A DNA stretch of 64,000 bases from an uncultured Collinsella sp. (GCA_900552385.1 URZI01000009.1:1-64000); one strand, 5' to 3'. Positions 1 through 11,340 are shown, counted from the first letter of the stretch. Notes: generated by a model not told the origin, from the sequence alone. A program made the numbers and translations.

Positions 1-3139
<3,139 letters not shown>

Positions 3140-3212
3140 CAGGTTTTTCCTCCTTCACGGAAATGCTCGGTGGGTTGGCGAGGCATAGCTTCGCCAGTTA
3201 TCGCAACCTAAT

Positions 3213-3240
3213 AGTTTATCAGGTACCGACCGTTGGGCAA
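3213..3240 (-). promoter_or_regulatory. possible rpoB promoter
   Basis: On the minus strand TTGCCC and TAAACT are separated by 16 bases, about 75 bases before the rpoB GTG. The match is moderate. It fits rpoB needing its own promoter because galU upstream ends in a terminator. Confidence 0.35.
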
Positions 3241-3373
3241 GAAAAGCCTTGACGCGATTGAGTTTTTGGAGTAGCAAAGTTTTTCGACAGAAAACACGCA
3301 GGTAGATGTATATGTATCGAACATCTGTTCATATATTTTCTGTGAACAGAGCGCCGGCAATCGCAGCTCTTAT

Positions 3374-3406
3374 AAAAAACGGGCGCGAACCGAGGTCCGC
3401 GCCCGT
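3374..3406 (-). terminator. galU terminator
   Basis: A GC-rich stem (ACGGGCGCG pairing with CGCGCCCGT, loop of about 10) is followed on the minus strand by a run of six T. It lies just past the galU stop codon and separates galU from rpoB. Confidence 0.8.
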
Positions 3407-3426
3407 AAATGTCGATGCCCGAAGGC

Positions 3427-4335
3427 TTACTTGCGCATCAATCCGCCGCGCTCGTCGATGGCGTCCCAGAAGGCGCTGGCAAAGCGAGGATCGCTTGCGG
3501 CCATGAGGGCGTTGGTGGCCATCCAGCCAGACGGAGTGCCGGTGTCGTAGCCCGACAGCGGGTCGATAACGACAGCGTACATAGCCTCGCGATCGAGCGA
3601 GCGGGCCATGGCGTCGGTGAGCTGAATCTCGCCGCCCTTGCCGGCCTGCTGATCAGCGAGCAGGTCCATGACCAGCGGGCTCAGCAGATAACGGCCGACA
3701 ATGTACAGGTTGGACGGAGCCGCCTCGGGAGCGGGCTTCTCGACCAGACCGCCGATACGCCAGACAGCGCCCGGCTCTGCATCGGCAACGTCCTCGGCGC
3801 CCTCGAGCGAACCGACGCGCTCACCGGCGATAACGCCGTAGCGGCTGACTTCCTCGGGCGAGCAAGCAGCGACGGCGATAACCGAAGCGCCACCGTGCTC
3901 CTTGGAAACGGCGAGCATCTTGTCGCAGATGTCGCGGTTAGGCACAACGTAGTCGCCCAGAAGAACCAGGAAGTTCTCCCCTGCCACGGCGTCGGCAGCA
4001 GAGCGGATAGCATGGCCGAGGCCCTTGGGCTCGTACTGATAGCGGAAGTCGACCGGCATACCGCCAGCGTGGGCGACGGCATCGGCATAGGCGTTCTTGC
4101 CGCGCTCGCGCAGCAGGTTCTCGAGCGAGCGATCGGGCTGGAAGTAGTTCAGCAGCTCGGGCTTGCCGGGAGAAGTAACGATGATGGCGTCGTCGACTTC
4201 CTCGGGGTCGAGCGCCTCCTCGACGACGTACTGAATGACGGGCTTGTCGAGCACCGGCAGCATCTCTTTGGGCGTGCACTTGGTGCCAGGCAGAAAACGC
4301 GTGCCAAGACCGGCGGCGGGGATGATTGCCTTCAT
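3427..4335 (-). CDS. galU: UTP-glucose-1-phosphate uridylyltransferase
   Basis: The 302-residue protein makes UDP-glucose from UTP and glucose-1-phosphate, feeding polysaccharide and glycolipid synthesis in the cytoplasm. The nucleotide-binding signature is clear at the N-terminus (AAGLGTRFLPGTKC around residues 7-20, then PKEMLPV), followed by the EPKGLGHA and LLGDYV segments and a VEKP motif typical of bacterial GalU. The ATG at 4335 is chosen over an upstream start because AAAGGAT lies just before it and the family begins with MKAIIPAAG. It has its own terminator, and rplL upstream also ends in one, so it is probably a separate transcript placed inside the rplJL-rpoB cluster. Confidence 0.95.
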   Translation of the reverse strand: MKAIIPAAGLGTRFLPGTKCTPKEMLPVLDKPVIQYVVEEALDPEEVDDAIIVTSPGKPELLNYFQPDRSLENLLRERGKNAYADAVAHAGGMPVDFRYQYEPKGLGHAIRSAADAVAGENFLVLLGDYVVPNRDICDKMLAVSKEHGGASVIAVAACSPEEVSRYGVIAGERVGSLEGAEDVADAEPGAVWRIGGLVEKPAPEAAPSNLYIVGRYLLSPLVMDLLADQQAGKGGEIQLTDAMARSLDREAMYAVVIDPLSGYDTGTPSGWMATNALMAASDPRFASAFWDAIDERGGLMRK

Positions 4336-4431
4336 GTTATTCAAAGATCCTTTCGCAGGCGCAAAAGCGCCCCATGCGTGCGGCACACAGCCGCAGACCA
4401 AATTGCGATACCCAAGCATCTTACCGCTGGA

Positions 4432-4459
4432 ACTATATGTCGCTACAAGGCAGAGACAA
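4432..4459 (-). promoter_or_regulatory. possible galU promoter
   Basis: On the minus strand TTGTCT and TATAGT are spaced by 16 bases, about 100 bases upstream of the galU ATG. The remaining part of the 4336-4649 gap holds the rplL terminator and nothing else that I can recognise. Confidence 0.4.
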
Positions 4460-4582
4460 TTCTTCAGCAGGTCAACGCAAATTATTGCTCGAATGGTGCA
4501 ATTTTATTGCCCAACGGCAGGGCGCCCGATACGACGCAAATCACAGAACATGGCAGTTTGAGCTACCGATGTCGAGGGACCG

Positions 4583-4622
4583 AAAAACAAAAAAGACGGG
4601 GCTCGCAATGCGAACCCCGTCT
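4583..4622 (-). terminator. rplL terminator
   Basis: A 12-bp stem (GACGGGGTTCGC / GCGAGCCCCGTC, one mismatch) is followed by TTTTTTG on the minus strand, just past the rplL stop. It implies that most rplJL transcripts end before galU. Confidence 0.85.
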
Positions 4623-4649
4623 GCAAAGAAACCTGGCGAGAAAGCCTGA

Positions 4650-5027
4650 TTACTTGAGGGTGACAGCAGCGCCAGCAGCCTCGAGCTTCTCCTTGGCAGC
4701 CTCGGCGTCCTCCTTCTTGGCACCCTCGAGAACAGCCTTGGGAGCGCCCTCGACGACCTCCTTGGCCTCCTTCAGGCCAAGGTTGGTGAGCTCACGGACG
4801 GCCTTGATGACCTGGATCTTGTTGTCGCCGAAGCCCTCGAGCACGACGTCAAACTCGGTCTTCTCCTCGGCCTCAGCGGCGCCAGCAGCGGGAGCGGCGA
4901 CAACAGCGGCAGGAGCAGCGGCGGAAACGCCGAAGGTGTCCTCGATAGCCTTGACGAGCTCGGAAGCCTCGAGAAGGGTCATTTCCTTAAGAGCATCGAT
5001 GATCTCATCGGTGGTAAGCTTAGCCAT
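4650..5027 (-). CDS. rplL: ribosomal protein bL12 (L7/L12)
   Basis: This is the 125-residue acidic stalk protein of the large ribosomal subunit, which recruits translation factors. It has the usual architecture: an N-terminal dimerization segment (TTDEIIDALKEM), an Ala-rich hinge around residues 38-56, and a C-terminal domain with the conserved KTEFDVVL and IKVIRAV-like stretches. The start at 5027 gives the standard MAKLT beginning and has AAAGGA upstream. It lies about 100 bases after rplJ on the same strand and is most likely co-transcribed with it. Confidence 0.97.
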   Translation of the reverse strand: MAKLTTDEIIDALKEMTLLEASELVKAIEDTFGVSAAAPAAVVAAPAAGAAEAEEKTEFDVVLEGFGDNKIQVIKAVRELTNLGLKEAKEVVEGAPKAVLEGAKKEDAEAAKEKLEAAGAAVTLK

Positions 5028-5129
5028 TTCTAAGTCCTTTCGGTTTCCGTGCGGATGCACGGAGATCAGTTAAAACACAGCGCGAATGCGCCAGGGGTGC
5101 GGCGTTGCCGCCGCGGGTGAAAACAGCAA

Positions 5130-5651
5130 CTAGGCTGCCTTCTGCTCGGAGACCTGCTGGATCGAACGAGCGAGACCAGAGGAAACGCCGTTGACGCAGA
5201 CAGCGATGTCGCGAGCGAAACCGGAGATGAGACCGGCAATCTGGCCGAGAAGCTGATCCTTGGTGGGCAGCTCGGCGATAGCCTTAACATCATCAGCGGA
5301 AACGGCCTTGCCGTCGGAGATACCGCCCTTGATCTCAAGGACGCCCTTGGACTGAGCGGAGAAGTCCTTAAGGGCCTTAGCGGCCTCGACCGGCTCGGAC
5401 TCGTAGAACACATAAGCGACGGGGCCGGCGAGGATCTCGTCGAGCTCGGGCTGCTCCTGGTTCTTGAGAGCGATCTTGACCAGGTTGTTCTTGTAGACCT
5501 TCATCTCGGCGCCGCACTCGCGAAGCTGATGACGCAGCTCCTGAGCCTGCTTAACCGTCAGACCGTTGTAGTTGACGACGAACAGACCGGCGTTCTCGGC
5601 GATACGGGACTCGATCTCTGCAACCTTGTCGATTTTGTACTGCTGGGGCAT
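5130..5651 (-). CDS. rplJ: ribosomal protein uL10
   Basis: The 173-residue protein is the base of the ribosomal stalk and binds bL12 dimers through its C-terminal helix. The N-terminal part carries the family pattern (GLTVKQAQELRHQLR, then VYKNNLVKIAL). GAGGAGGTG lies just before the ATG at 5651. The gene is preceded by an L10 leader and an intrinsic hairpin with a T-rich tail, so the protein probably controls its own operon by binding its mRNA leader. Confidence 0.96.
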   Translation of the reverse strand: MPQQYKIDKVAEIESRIAENAGLFVVNYNGLTVKQAQELRHQLRECGAEMKVYKNNLVKIALKNQEQPELDEILAGPVAYVFYESEPVEAAKALKDFSAQSKGVLEIKGGISDGKAVSADDVKAIAELPTKDQLLGQIAGLISGFARDIAVCVNGVSSGLARSIQQVSEQKAA

Positions 5652-5715
5652 GAATTACACCTCCTCGAATTCTTTCCGGGCACGGTCCGCCACAAGGACG
5701 TGACGGGGGCATGTC

Positions 5716-5753
5716 CAAAAAGAAAGCCCCCGCGCTGCATGAGCGACGGGGGC
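5716..5753 (-). terminator. attenuator hairpin in the rplJ leader
   Basis: On the minus strand a stem of GCCCCCG and CGGGGGC (5726-5753) is followed by TTTCTTTTT. No gene precedes it on this strand, so it lies inside the rplJ 5' untranslated region and is best read as a transcription attenuator. Confidence 0.75.
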
Positions 5754-5762
5754 GAGAAGACA

Positions 5763-5850
5763 TATCTACTCGACCACCTCGGCTGGCGGGAAGTCCCATT
5801 AAGCTCGCGGGTAAGACCCGTTTGCGCCGGCTGTCTCTGGCAGCGGATTC
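5763..5850 (-). ncRNA. ribosomal L10 leader
   Basis: On the minus strand the sequence contains AGACAGCCGGCGC, later GAGCTTAATGGGA and then CAGCCGAGGTGG. This order and wording match the L10 leader motif (the binding site for the L10-L12 complex) as I know it. It sits between a strong promoter and the attenuator hairpin, which fits feedback control of rplJL. Confidence 0.75.
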
Positions 5851-5867
5851 GTGCGTGAACCGAAAAT

Positions 5868-5896
5868 ATTATGGCGGGAACCCCGGCGTCGGTCAA
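5868..5896 (-). promoter_or_regulatory. rplJ operon promoter
   Basis: On the minus strand TTGACC and CATAAT are separated by exactly 17 bases. The start of transcription would fall just upstream of the L10 leader. The -35 box lies within the outer arm of the large palindrome at 5887-6103. Confidence 0.7.
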
Positions 5897-6103
5897 CGGA
5901 AAACCGGGCTGTACACAATTCCACCATCCGGCCGCGCCGCCAAAGGCCAGGCGCAAGGTTTTCGCTCGGTCAAGTCCTGGCTCGCACGAAGAGCACATTA
6001 AGTGCTCTTCGGCTCGTGCGGAATCTACGAAAACCTTGCGCCTGGCCTTTGGCGGCGCGGCCTACGTCAACTATGGGGCAGCCCGGTTTTTCGTTGGCTG
6101 ACG
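5887..6103. repeat. large nested palindrome, about 217 bp
   Basis: Perfect 35-bp arms lie at 5930-5964 and 6028-6062. An inner hairpin (GAAGAGCAC / GTGCTCTTC at 5988-5996 and 6002-6010) lies at the centre. Outer arms at 5887-5911 and 6079-6103 match in 22 of 25 positions. Even the promoter -10 hexamer is mirrored at 6112-6117. The space 5900-6155 holds no gene that I can support. Confidence 0.9.
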
Positions 6104-6155
6104 CCCCCACTCATAATGCTTGGGTCGGTGGGCTGATGTGTTGCGTCCCTGATGG

Positions 6156-7292
6156 CTATAGGGTTGACACGAAGTTGGACAGGCGGCGGAGGCCTTCGTC
6201 CAGATCTTGGTCGGAGACGCAGTAGCTTAGGCGGATGTGGCCTTCGGTGCCGAAACAGTCGCCCGGGACTAGAGCTACGTTTGCTTCTTTGATGGCCTTG
6301 ATGCAGAAGTCTTCGCTTGTTAGGCCGAATTGTTTGATGCTGGGGAAGGCGTAGAAGGCGCCGGCTGGTTCCACTACGTCGAGGCCCATGGCGTCTAAGG
6401 CTGCGAGTACGCGTTCGCGGCGGGCTCGGTAGACTTTGAGCATGGGGGTTGGGTCGACGGTCAGGGCTCGGGCTGCGGCGTCCATTTCGAAGGAGACGGC
6501 GCTCGATACTAGGTATTGGTGAGCCTTGGCGATCTCGGCGATGACGGGCCCTGCCGCTGCAAGCCAGCCCAAGCGCCAGCCGGTCATAGCCCAGGGCTTG
6601 GAGAAGCTCTCGATGACGACCGTCTGCTCACGCAGCTCCGGGTGACGCTGGGCAAAGCGCTCGTAGCCATCCACATAGACCAGGCGGTTGTATACGTCGT
6701 CGCAGACCACGTAGATGCCCGCCTCCTCCGCCACGCGCGCCACGGCGTCAAGCGACGCCGCGTTGAGGATGCAACCCGTGGGATTGTTGGGCGAGCAGAT
6801 GACGATGGCCTTGGTCGCCGGCGTCACGCAGGCACGAAGCGCCTCCTCATCAATCTGGAATTGCGCAGGCTCCGTATCCAAAAAGACCGCTTTGGCGTGA
6901 TTGGCCACGACGATGCTCTCGTACAGGCCAAAGGCCGGCGTGGGGATGATGACCTCGTCGCCGGGGTTGAGCATAGCCATGAATGTTGCCGACAGGGCCT
7001 CGGTCGCGCCGTCGGTTAGGATGACCTCGTCGGCGGAAAATGCCAGGCCCGCGTCACCCATATATTTGGACAGTGCCTCGCGCAGGGCGGGACGGCCGTT
7101 GTTGGGCGGATAGTGCGTGTCGCCGCGGTCGAGCGAGGCCGTCACCTCGGCGCTAATCACATCGGGCGTGGGAAAATCGGGCTCGCCAAGCGCAAGTGCG
7201 ATGCACCCCGGGTGCTGGGCGGCGAGCGCATTGATCCGACGGATGCCGGAGGGCTTGAGCGTGGCAAGCGAGGTATTCATGGGCAGACGCAT
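6156..7292 (-). CDS. PLP-dependent class I/II aminotransferase
   Basis: The 378-residue protein belongs to the fold-type I aminotransferases related to aspartate aminotransferase (subgroup I-beta / PatA-like). Visible landmarks are LGEPDFPTP near residue 36, the YPPNNG segment, SPNNPTG at 167-173, CDDVYNRLVY near 197, the PLP lysine K232 in ESFSKPWAMTGWR, and an Arg near the C-terminus in HIRLSYC that would bind the substrate carboxylate. The exact amino acid specificity cannot be read from sequence. GAAAGGA precedes the ATG at 7292. The last 120 codons use noticeably more A-ending codons (CTA, CGA, GTA, GAA) than the rest. Confidence 0.9.
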   Translation of the reverse strand: MRLPMNTSLATLKPSGIRRINALAAQHPGCIALALGEPDFPTPDVISAEVTASLDRGDTHYPPNNGRPALREALSKYMGDAGLAFSADEVILTDGATEALSATFMAMLNPGDEVIIPTPAFGLYESIVVANHAKAVFLDTEPAQFQIDEEALRACVTPATKAIVICSPNNPTGCILNAASLDAVARVAEEAGIYVVCDDVYNRLVYVDGYERFAQRHPELREQTVVIESFSKPWAMTGWRLGWLAAAGPVIAEIAKAHQYLVSSAVSFEMDAAARALTVDPTPMLKVYRARRERVLAALDAMGLDVVEPAGAFYAFPSIKQFGLTSEDFCIKAIKEANVALVPGDCFGTEGHIRLSYCVSDQDLDEGLRRLSNFVSTL

Positions 7293-7385
7293 GGCGTTCC
7301 TTTCGTAAGGGTTGCACTAGGATAGCGCGGCGGAGCGCCACCAGACGGTGTAACCTAAACGGAAACCAACCGGAAAGGAGGCGGC

Positions 7386-8045
7386 ATGGAGACGATCGAG
7401 CGCGGCGATGTACCAAAAACGTTGCAGACCATTGCGTATATCAGCATTCCCAATAGCTCCGATCTTGAGTTTTTGCTCTGGGACCTGCAAGATGCCATCG
7501 CGGCCTATGCCCGGCTTTCCGACACCGTACTCCCCCACCCGGTTGACTTGAAGGCGGATGATGCCGGTGCAGTCGATGGCATAGTGCTCGCTGTTGATGA
7601 TGCATTTGATGATGAGGCTATGATCGCTGTCGAGGAGATACTCGATCGCTTTGGAAATACAGAGACACGCATCTATGTCGTCGTCCAAGCCCTGTCCAAA
7701 AACACCAAGCAGGCGGACGAAGTCCTCGACCGCCTGTACCGAGCATGTATTCTACGTGACCTGCCATGGTGCGACGGCGTTGCCGTCTGTGCCGGCAGCG
7801 GCATTGCGGCTCTTCGCCACTCACCGCGCATGGGACTCCTACGACGGCCATTTTCGGAAGCGATGGATAAACTTGTGGGCGCTGTGCGCATGGGCTGCTC
7901 CATTGAGCATGCGCAGCTGCTTGGCGGTGGCAATGCCAATAGCGTCGATGCCGACGGCATGGTGCGCGCCAAGCCCGCGCTGCCCGCACCGATATGGCAT
8001 GCCATCATGAAACGCCTCGGCACCCGCGCCCAATCAGATATCTAA
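7386..8045 (+). CDS. conserved hypothetical protein, possibly flavodoxin-like
   Basis: The 219-residue protein is not one that I recognise with certainty. AAAGGAG lies just before the ATG. The N-terminal half alternates hydrophobic strands and acidic helices (IAYISIPN, GIVLAVDD, IYVVVQAL). A Cys-containing stretch is followed by a Gly-rich segment (DGVAVCAGSGIAAL near residue 130), which is compatible with a nucleotide- or flavin-binding alpha/beta fold. That is only a guess from pattern. It is divergent from the aminotransferase and convergent with the downstream glycosylase, with a 1-base gap. Confidence 0.75.
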   Translation: METIERGDVPKTLQTIAYISIPNSSDLEFLLWDLQDAIAAYARLSDTVLPHPVDLKADDAGAVDGIVLAVDDAFDDEAMIAVEEILDRFGNTETRIYVVVQALSKNTKQADEVLDRLYRACILRDLPWCDGVAVCAGSGIAALRHSPRMGLLRRPFSEAMDKLVGAVRMGCSIEHAQLLGGGNANSVDADGMVRAKPALPAPIWHAIMKRLGTRAQSDI

Positions 8046-8046
8046 A

Positions 8047-8610
8047 TTACAGAGCGCCCCAATCAACGGCCTCGCGCCAGCGCTCGACAAGGCGTTCCAG
8101 GCGCCATGCCGCATTGGCGGGACTTGTCGACGGCAGAACGATGGCCGGCAGCCCGGTGCGCTCTTGTAGATAGCGCTTGTAGAGCCGGCCTGCCGTGCCG
8201 CCGTTACAGACAACGACCTCGATAGGAGCTGCGCCGGCAATGCGCTCGACATGCGCCGGAACGACGTTTTTGATGCTGGCGTCACTCGAACCCTTAATGT
8301 CGCAGCTCTCGATCACATCCCACAGGGCTACGCCGCTGTTAAGCAGCATGGAGCGCTTGGCGGCAATCGAGGCGTCGAGCGTCGCAGGCTCGCTGCCTGC
8401 CAAAGGGTCGCCCTCGTTGGGCGGCACGGGCACACCGAGGCACGCAGCCATCACGCGCCAAAAGCGGTTCTGGGGGTTGCCGTAATAAAAGGCATTGGCG
8501 CGCGAAAGCACCGAGGGAAACGACCCAAGCACCAAAACGCGCGAGCGCTGGTCGAACACGGGCTCAAACCCATGCTCAATATGTTGATAGCCCTCGTCGG
8601 ACGCAGCCAT
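8047..8610 (-). CDS. DNA-deoxyinosine glycosylase (UDG superfamily)
   Basis: The 187-residue protein resembles the hypoxanthine-DNA glycosylases of the uracil-DNA glycosylase superfamily, which remove deaminated adenine from DNA. The signature segments are LGSFPSVLSR near residue 29, FYYGNPQNRFW near 41, VCNGGTAG in the middle and LPSTSPANA near the end, the last being the substrate-clamp motif. It starts 3 bases after the GH13 stop codon on the same strand, so the two are probably co-transcribed even though their functions are unrelated. Confidence 0.85.
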   Translation of the reverse strand: MAASDEGYQHIEHGFEPVFDQRSRVLVLGSFPSVLSRANAFYYGNPQNRFWRVMAACLGVPVPPNEGDPLAGSEPATLDASIAAKRSMLLNSGVALWDVIESCDIKGSSDASIKNVVPAHVERIAGAAPIEVVVCNGGTAGRLYKRYLQERTGLPAIVLPSTSPANAAWRLERLVERWREAVDWGAL

Positions 8611-8613
8611 GGC

Positions 8614-9990
8614 CTAGGCCCTCAGCAGATAACGCACCTCGTAGGGCGCAAGCTCAAGGGCACCCGTCAGCTCGACCGTGGGCGCATCGTCGGCAAGCAG
8701 GTCGACGAAGGAGCCGTTGAGCTCGCCGGCTCCAAAGGTATAGGGCTCGTTCACGGCGTTGACCGCCACGAGCACCGTCGCGTCATCGCAGGCGCGCTCG
8801 AACAGCAGCTGCTTGTTCTGGATCACCACGTTGCGATAGGCACCGTAGTTGAGAGCACGAGCGGCCGCGTCGTCGGCCGAGCGAAGGTGCGTGAGCTGCG
8901 TGATGAAGGCCGTCAGCTCGTTGGGCGCAGGCTCATCGAGCGCAGGTCGCAGCGCCCAGTCGCCATCGGGGCCGCCCTTTTCGCCAGGAATCCCCCACTC
9001 GCTGCCATAGTAGATGCATGGAATGCCCGGCATGCCAAACAGCATGCCATAGGCGGGGCGCAGGCAGGACTTGTCGGTGAGGATACTTGCCAGGCGCGGC
9101 ACATCGTGGTTGTCGACAAACGACAGCAGATGTTTGCCGCGGTAGATGCACCACGGATCGCCGCCAAACTGGCGGTGCAGCGAATGGGCGATCTCGAACA
9201 TGTTGACCGAGTTAAAGCTGGAGTACAGGCCCTTGTAGCACTCGTAGTTGGTGCAGGAGTCGAGCATCTCGTCGTTGACGATTTGGTTGTAGTCGCCGTG
9301 GAGCGTCTCGCCGATCAGCACAAAGTCGGGCTTGAGCTCACGGGTAAAGACGTGCAGGCGGCGCATAAAGTCGCGGTCGAGCATATAGGCAACGTCCAGG
9401 CGCAGGCCGTCGACGCCAAAGACCTCGGCCCAGCGGCGCACGGACTCGAGCAGGTAATCGACCACAGCGGGATTTTGCAGGTTGAGCTTCACAAGCTCAA
9501 AATGGCCTTCCCAGCCCTCGTACCAAAAGCCATCGCCATAGCAGGAATCGCCGTCAAAGCTAATGTGGAACCAGTCCTTGTACGGCGAGTCCCACTTGCG
9601 CTCCTGCACATCGCGGAAGGCCCAAAAGCCACGACCCACATGGTTAAAGACGGCATCGAGCACCACGCGAATGCCATGGGCATGCAGCGTCTCGCACACG
9701 GCCGCAAAATCGGCATCCCCGCCCAGGCGACGGTCGAGATGGCGCAGGCTACGCGTATCGTAGCCATGGCTATCAGACTCGAGCGGTGGGTTGATGAGCA
9801 CGGCGCCAACGCCGAGTTCCTGCAGGTAGTCGGCCCATTGGGCGATTTTCATGATGGAGGCATCGGGGTTGGACGCAGCGTTGGCAACCTGGGCGAGCTC
9901 GTCCTCGGCAACGGGTGCGGCGTTCTCGCGCGGAGCTCCACAAAAGCCCAGCGGATAGATTTGATAGAACGTCGTCTCGTATGCCCACAT
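8614..9990 (-). CDS. GH13 alpha-amylase family enzyme
   Basis: The 458-residue protein is a glycoside hydrolase family 13 enzyme acting on alpha-glucans or maltodextrins. The four family regions are visible: LDAVFNHVG (111-119), GLRLDVAYML with nucleophile D199, LIGETLHGD with acid/base E228, and FVDNHDVPR with D296. There is no signal peptide, so it is likely a cytoplasmic oligosaccharide-cleaving enzyme of the cyclomaltodextrinase/neopullulanase type (inference). GGGAGG precedes the ATG. The C-terminal 90 residues form the usual small beta domain. Confidence 0.92.
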   Translation of the reverse strand: MWAYETTFYQIYPLGFCGAPRENAAPVAEDELAQVANAASNPDASIMKIAQWADYLQELGVGAVLINPPLESDSHGYDTRSLRHLDRRLGGDADFAAVCETLHAHGIRVVLDAVFNHVGRGFWAFRDVQERKWDSPYKDWFHISFDGDSCYGDGFWYEGWEGHFELVKLNLQNPAVVDYLLESVRRWAEVFGVDGLRLDVAYMLDRDFMRRLHVFTRELKPDFVLIGETLHGDYNQIVNDEMLDSCTNYECYKGLYSSFNSVNMFEIAHSLHRQFGGDPWCIYRGKHLLSFVDNHDVPRLASILTDKSCLRPAYGMLFGMPGIPCIYYGSEWGIPGEKGGPDGDWALRPALDEPAPNELTAFITQLTHLRSADDAAARALNYGAYRNVVIQNKQLLFERACDDATVLVAVNAVNEPYTFGAGELNGSFVDLLADDAPTVELTGALELAPYEVRYLLRA

Positions 9991-10061
9991 AGCAACCTCC
10001 CGGTAAGCTCAACACAACGACATCCATTGTATGCCCAGCTTGTATCCTCTTCCCCAAAATA

Positions 10062-10128
10062 AGTTGCGGTGGAATAGTTCCTGCCTGGGCCTTCAGGGGC
10101 CTTAAACAGGAACTATTCCACCGCAACT
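10062..10128. repeat. perfect 22-bp-arm palindrome between genes
   Basis: Arms at 10062-10083 and 10107-10128 are exact complements around a 23-base loop. It lies between the convergently oriented control region of the amylase gene and the end of the MFS gene. It could act as a terminator for the MFS transcript, although it lacks a T run, or be a member of a dispersed palindromic family. Confidence 0.9.
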
Positions 10129-10143
10129 GATGAGGGGACGTGA

Positions 10144-11340
10144 TTAGGCGACGGGCTTTGCGCGGCGTATGGCTGGGAACAGCACGGTGATGGCGAGGAT
10201 AACGCCCACGACGGCGATCGTGCCGCCCGCGTAGCCGATCCAAGCAATGCCCGGGCCCGACACCACGGCGCCGCCGATTGCGGTTCCCGTGCCGATACCC
10301 AGATTGAACAGGCCCGAGAAGATCGACATGGCGACAGCCGACGAATCCGCTGGCGTGTACTTGATGAGCTCGGCCTGGAACGCCACATTGAAGGCCGTGG
10401 CGCAGCAACCCCATAGCGCGCAAACAGCGAGAACCGCAGCGAGCGACGATGCGGCCGGACCCATGAGCAGCAGGGCCGCCGGCACACCGGAGAGCGTAAT
10501 AGCCAAGAACGGGAACCGGTGCCCATCGAACAGTCGGCCAAACAGCCAGCTTCCCACCAGACCGGAGCAGCCAAACGCCGTCAGCGTCATGGTGATGGCG
10601 CCCGCGTCGACGTGCGCGATCTGCGCCAAGAACGGCTCGATATAGCTGTAGCTTGCGTAATAGCCGATCGCCATAAAGACCGTGACCGCGTAGAGCGCGA
10701 TCAGGAACGGGTTCTTGAGCAGCTCGGGCAGCTGTTTGACGGTAAAGCGCTCGCCCGCCGGCATGGCCGGGAACACCGCGGCCTGGTACACCACCGCGAC
10801 GGCAGAGAAGGCACCGACCACGGCAAACGTCATGCGCCAGCCCACAGCCAGCCCGATGGCGCGGCCGATCGGCAGGCCAAAGATCTGCGCGATGGACGAG
10901 CCCGTGGCGATCATGCTGATGGCGAGCGCCCCGTGACGGGTGTCGACCAGGCGCGAGGCCATAATCGAGGCGACCGACCAGAACACGGCATGTGCGCAAG
11001 CGACCACCAGGCGCGCACAGACCAGGATGGGATATGTCGGTGCCACAGCGGACAGGAACTGACCCAGAGAAAACACGGCGAGCACGCCGAGCAGCATCCG
11101 CTTGAACTCAAAGCGCGAGGCAAACACCATGAGTGGCAGCGACAGCAGCATGACGCCCCAAGCATAGACCGAGATCATGATGCCTGCCTGGGCCTCGGTG
11201 AGCGAGAACGACGCGGCGATATCAGTCAGAAGGCCGATGGGCATAAACTCCGACGTGTTGAACACGAACGCACAGCAGGCGAGCCCGATAAGCGGAAGCC
11301 ACTGCCTGAGTGCGATACCACCTTGCTTTGTTTGAGCCAT
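10144..11340 (-). CDS. MFS efflux transporter, SotB/AraJ-like
   Basis: The 398-residue protein has about 12 hydrophobic membrane segments and belongs to the drug:H+ antiporter-1 branch of the major facilitator superfamily. The first helix contains FVFNTSEFMPIGLLTDIA, close to the pattern of sugar-efflux proteins such as SotB. The RFEFKRMLLG loop fits the conserved loop 2-3 motif. A minus-strand TATAAT lies at 11378-11383 upstream. Substrate cannot be inferred beyond small sugars or drugs. Confidence 0.88.
   Translation of the reverse strand: MAQTKQGGIALRQWLPLIGLACCAFVFNTSEFMPIGLLTDIAASFSLTEAQAGIMISVYAWGVMLLSLPLMVFASRFEFKRMLLGVLAVFSLGQFLSAVAPTYPILVCARLVVACAHAVFWSVASIMASRLVDTRHGALAISMIATGSSIAQIFGLPIGRAIGLAVGWRMTFAVVGAFSAVAVVYQAAVFPAMPAGERFTVKQLPELLKNPFLIALYAVTVFMAIGYYASYSYIEPFLAQIAHVDAGAITMTLTAFGCSGLVGSWLFGRLFDGHRFPFLAITLSGVPAALLLMGPAASSLAAVLAVCALWGCCATAFNVAFQAELIKYTPADSSAVAMSIFSGLFNLGIGTGTAIGGAVVSGPGIAWIGYAGGTIAVVGVILAITVLFPAIRRAKPVA

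Noticed and set aside
8251..10062. 603-codon plus-strand frame opposite the amylase and glycosylase genes
   Set aside because: It mirrors two well-supported minus-strand genes and has no recognisable protein features.
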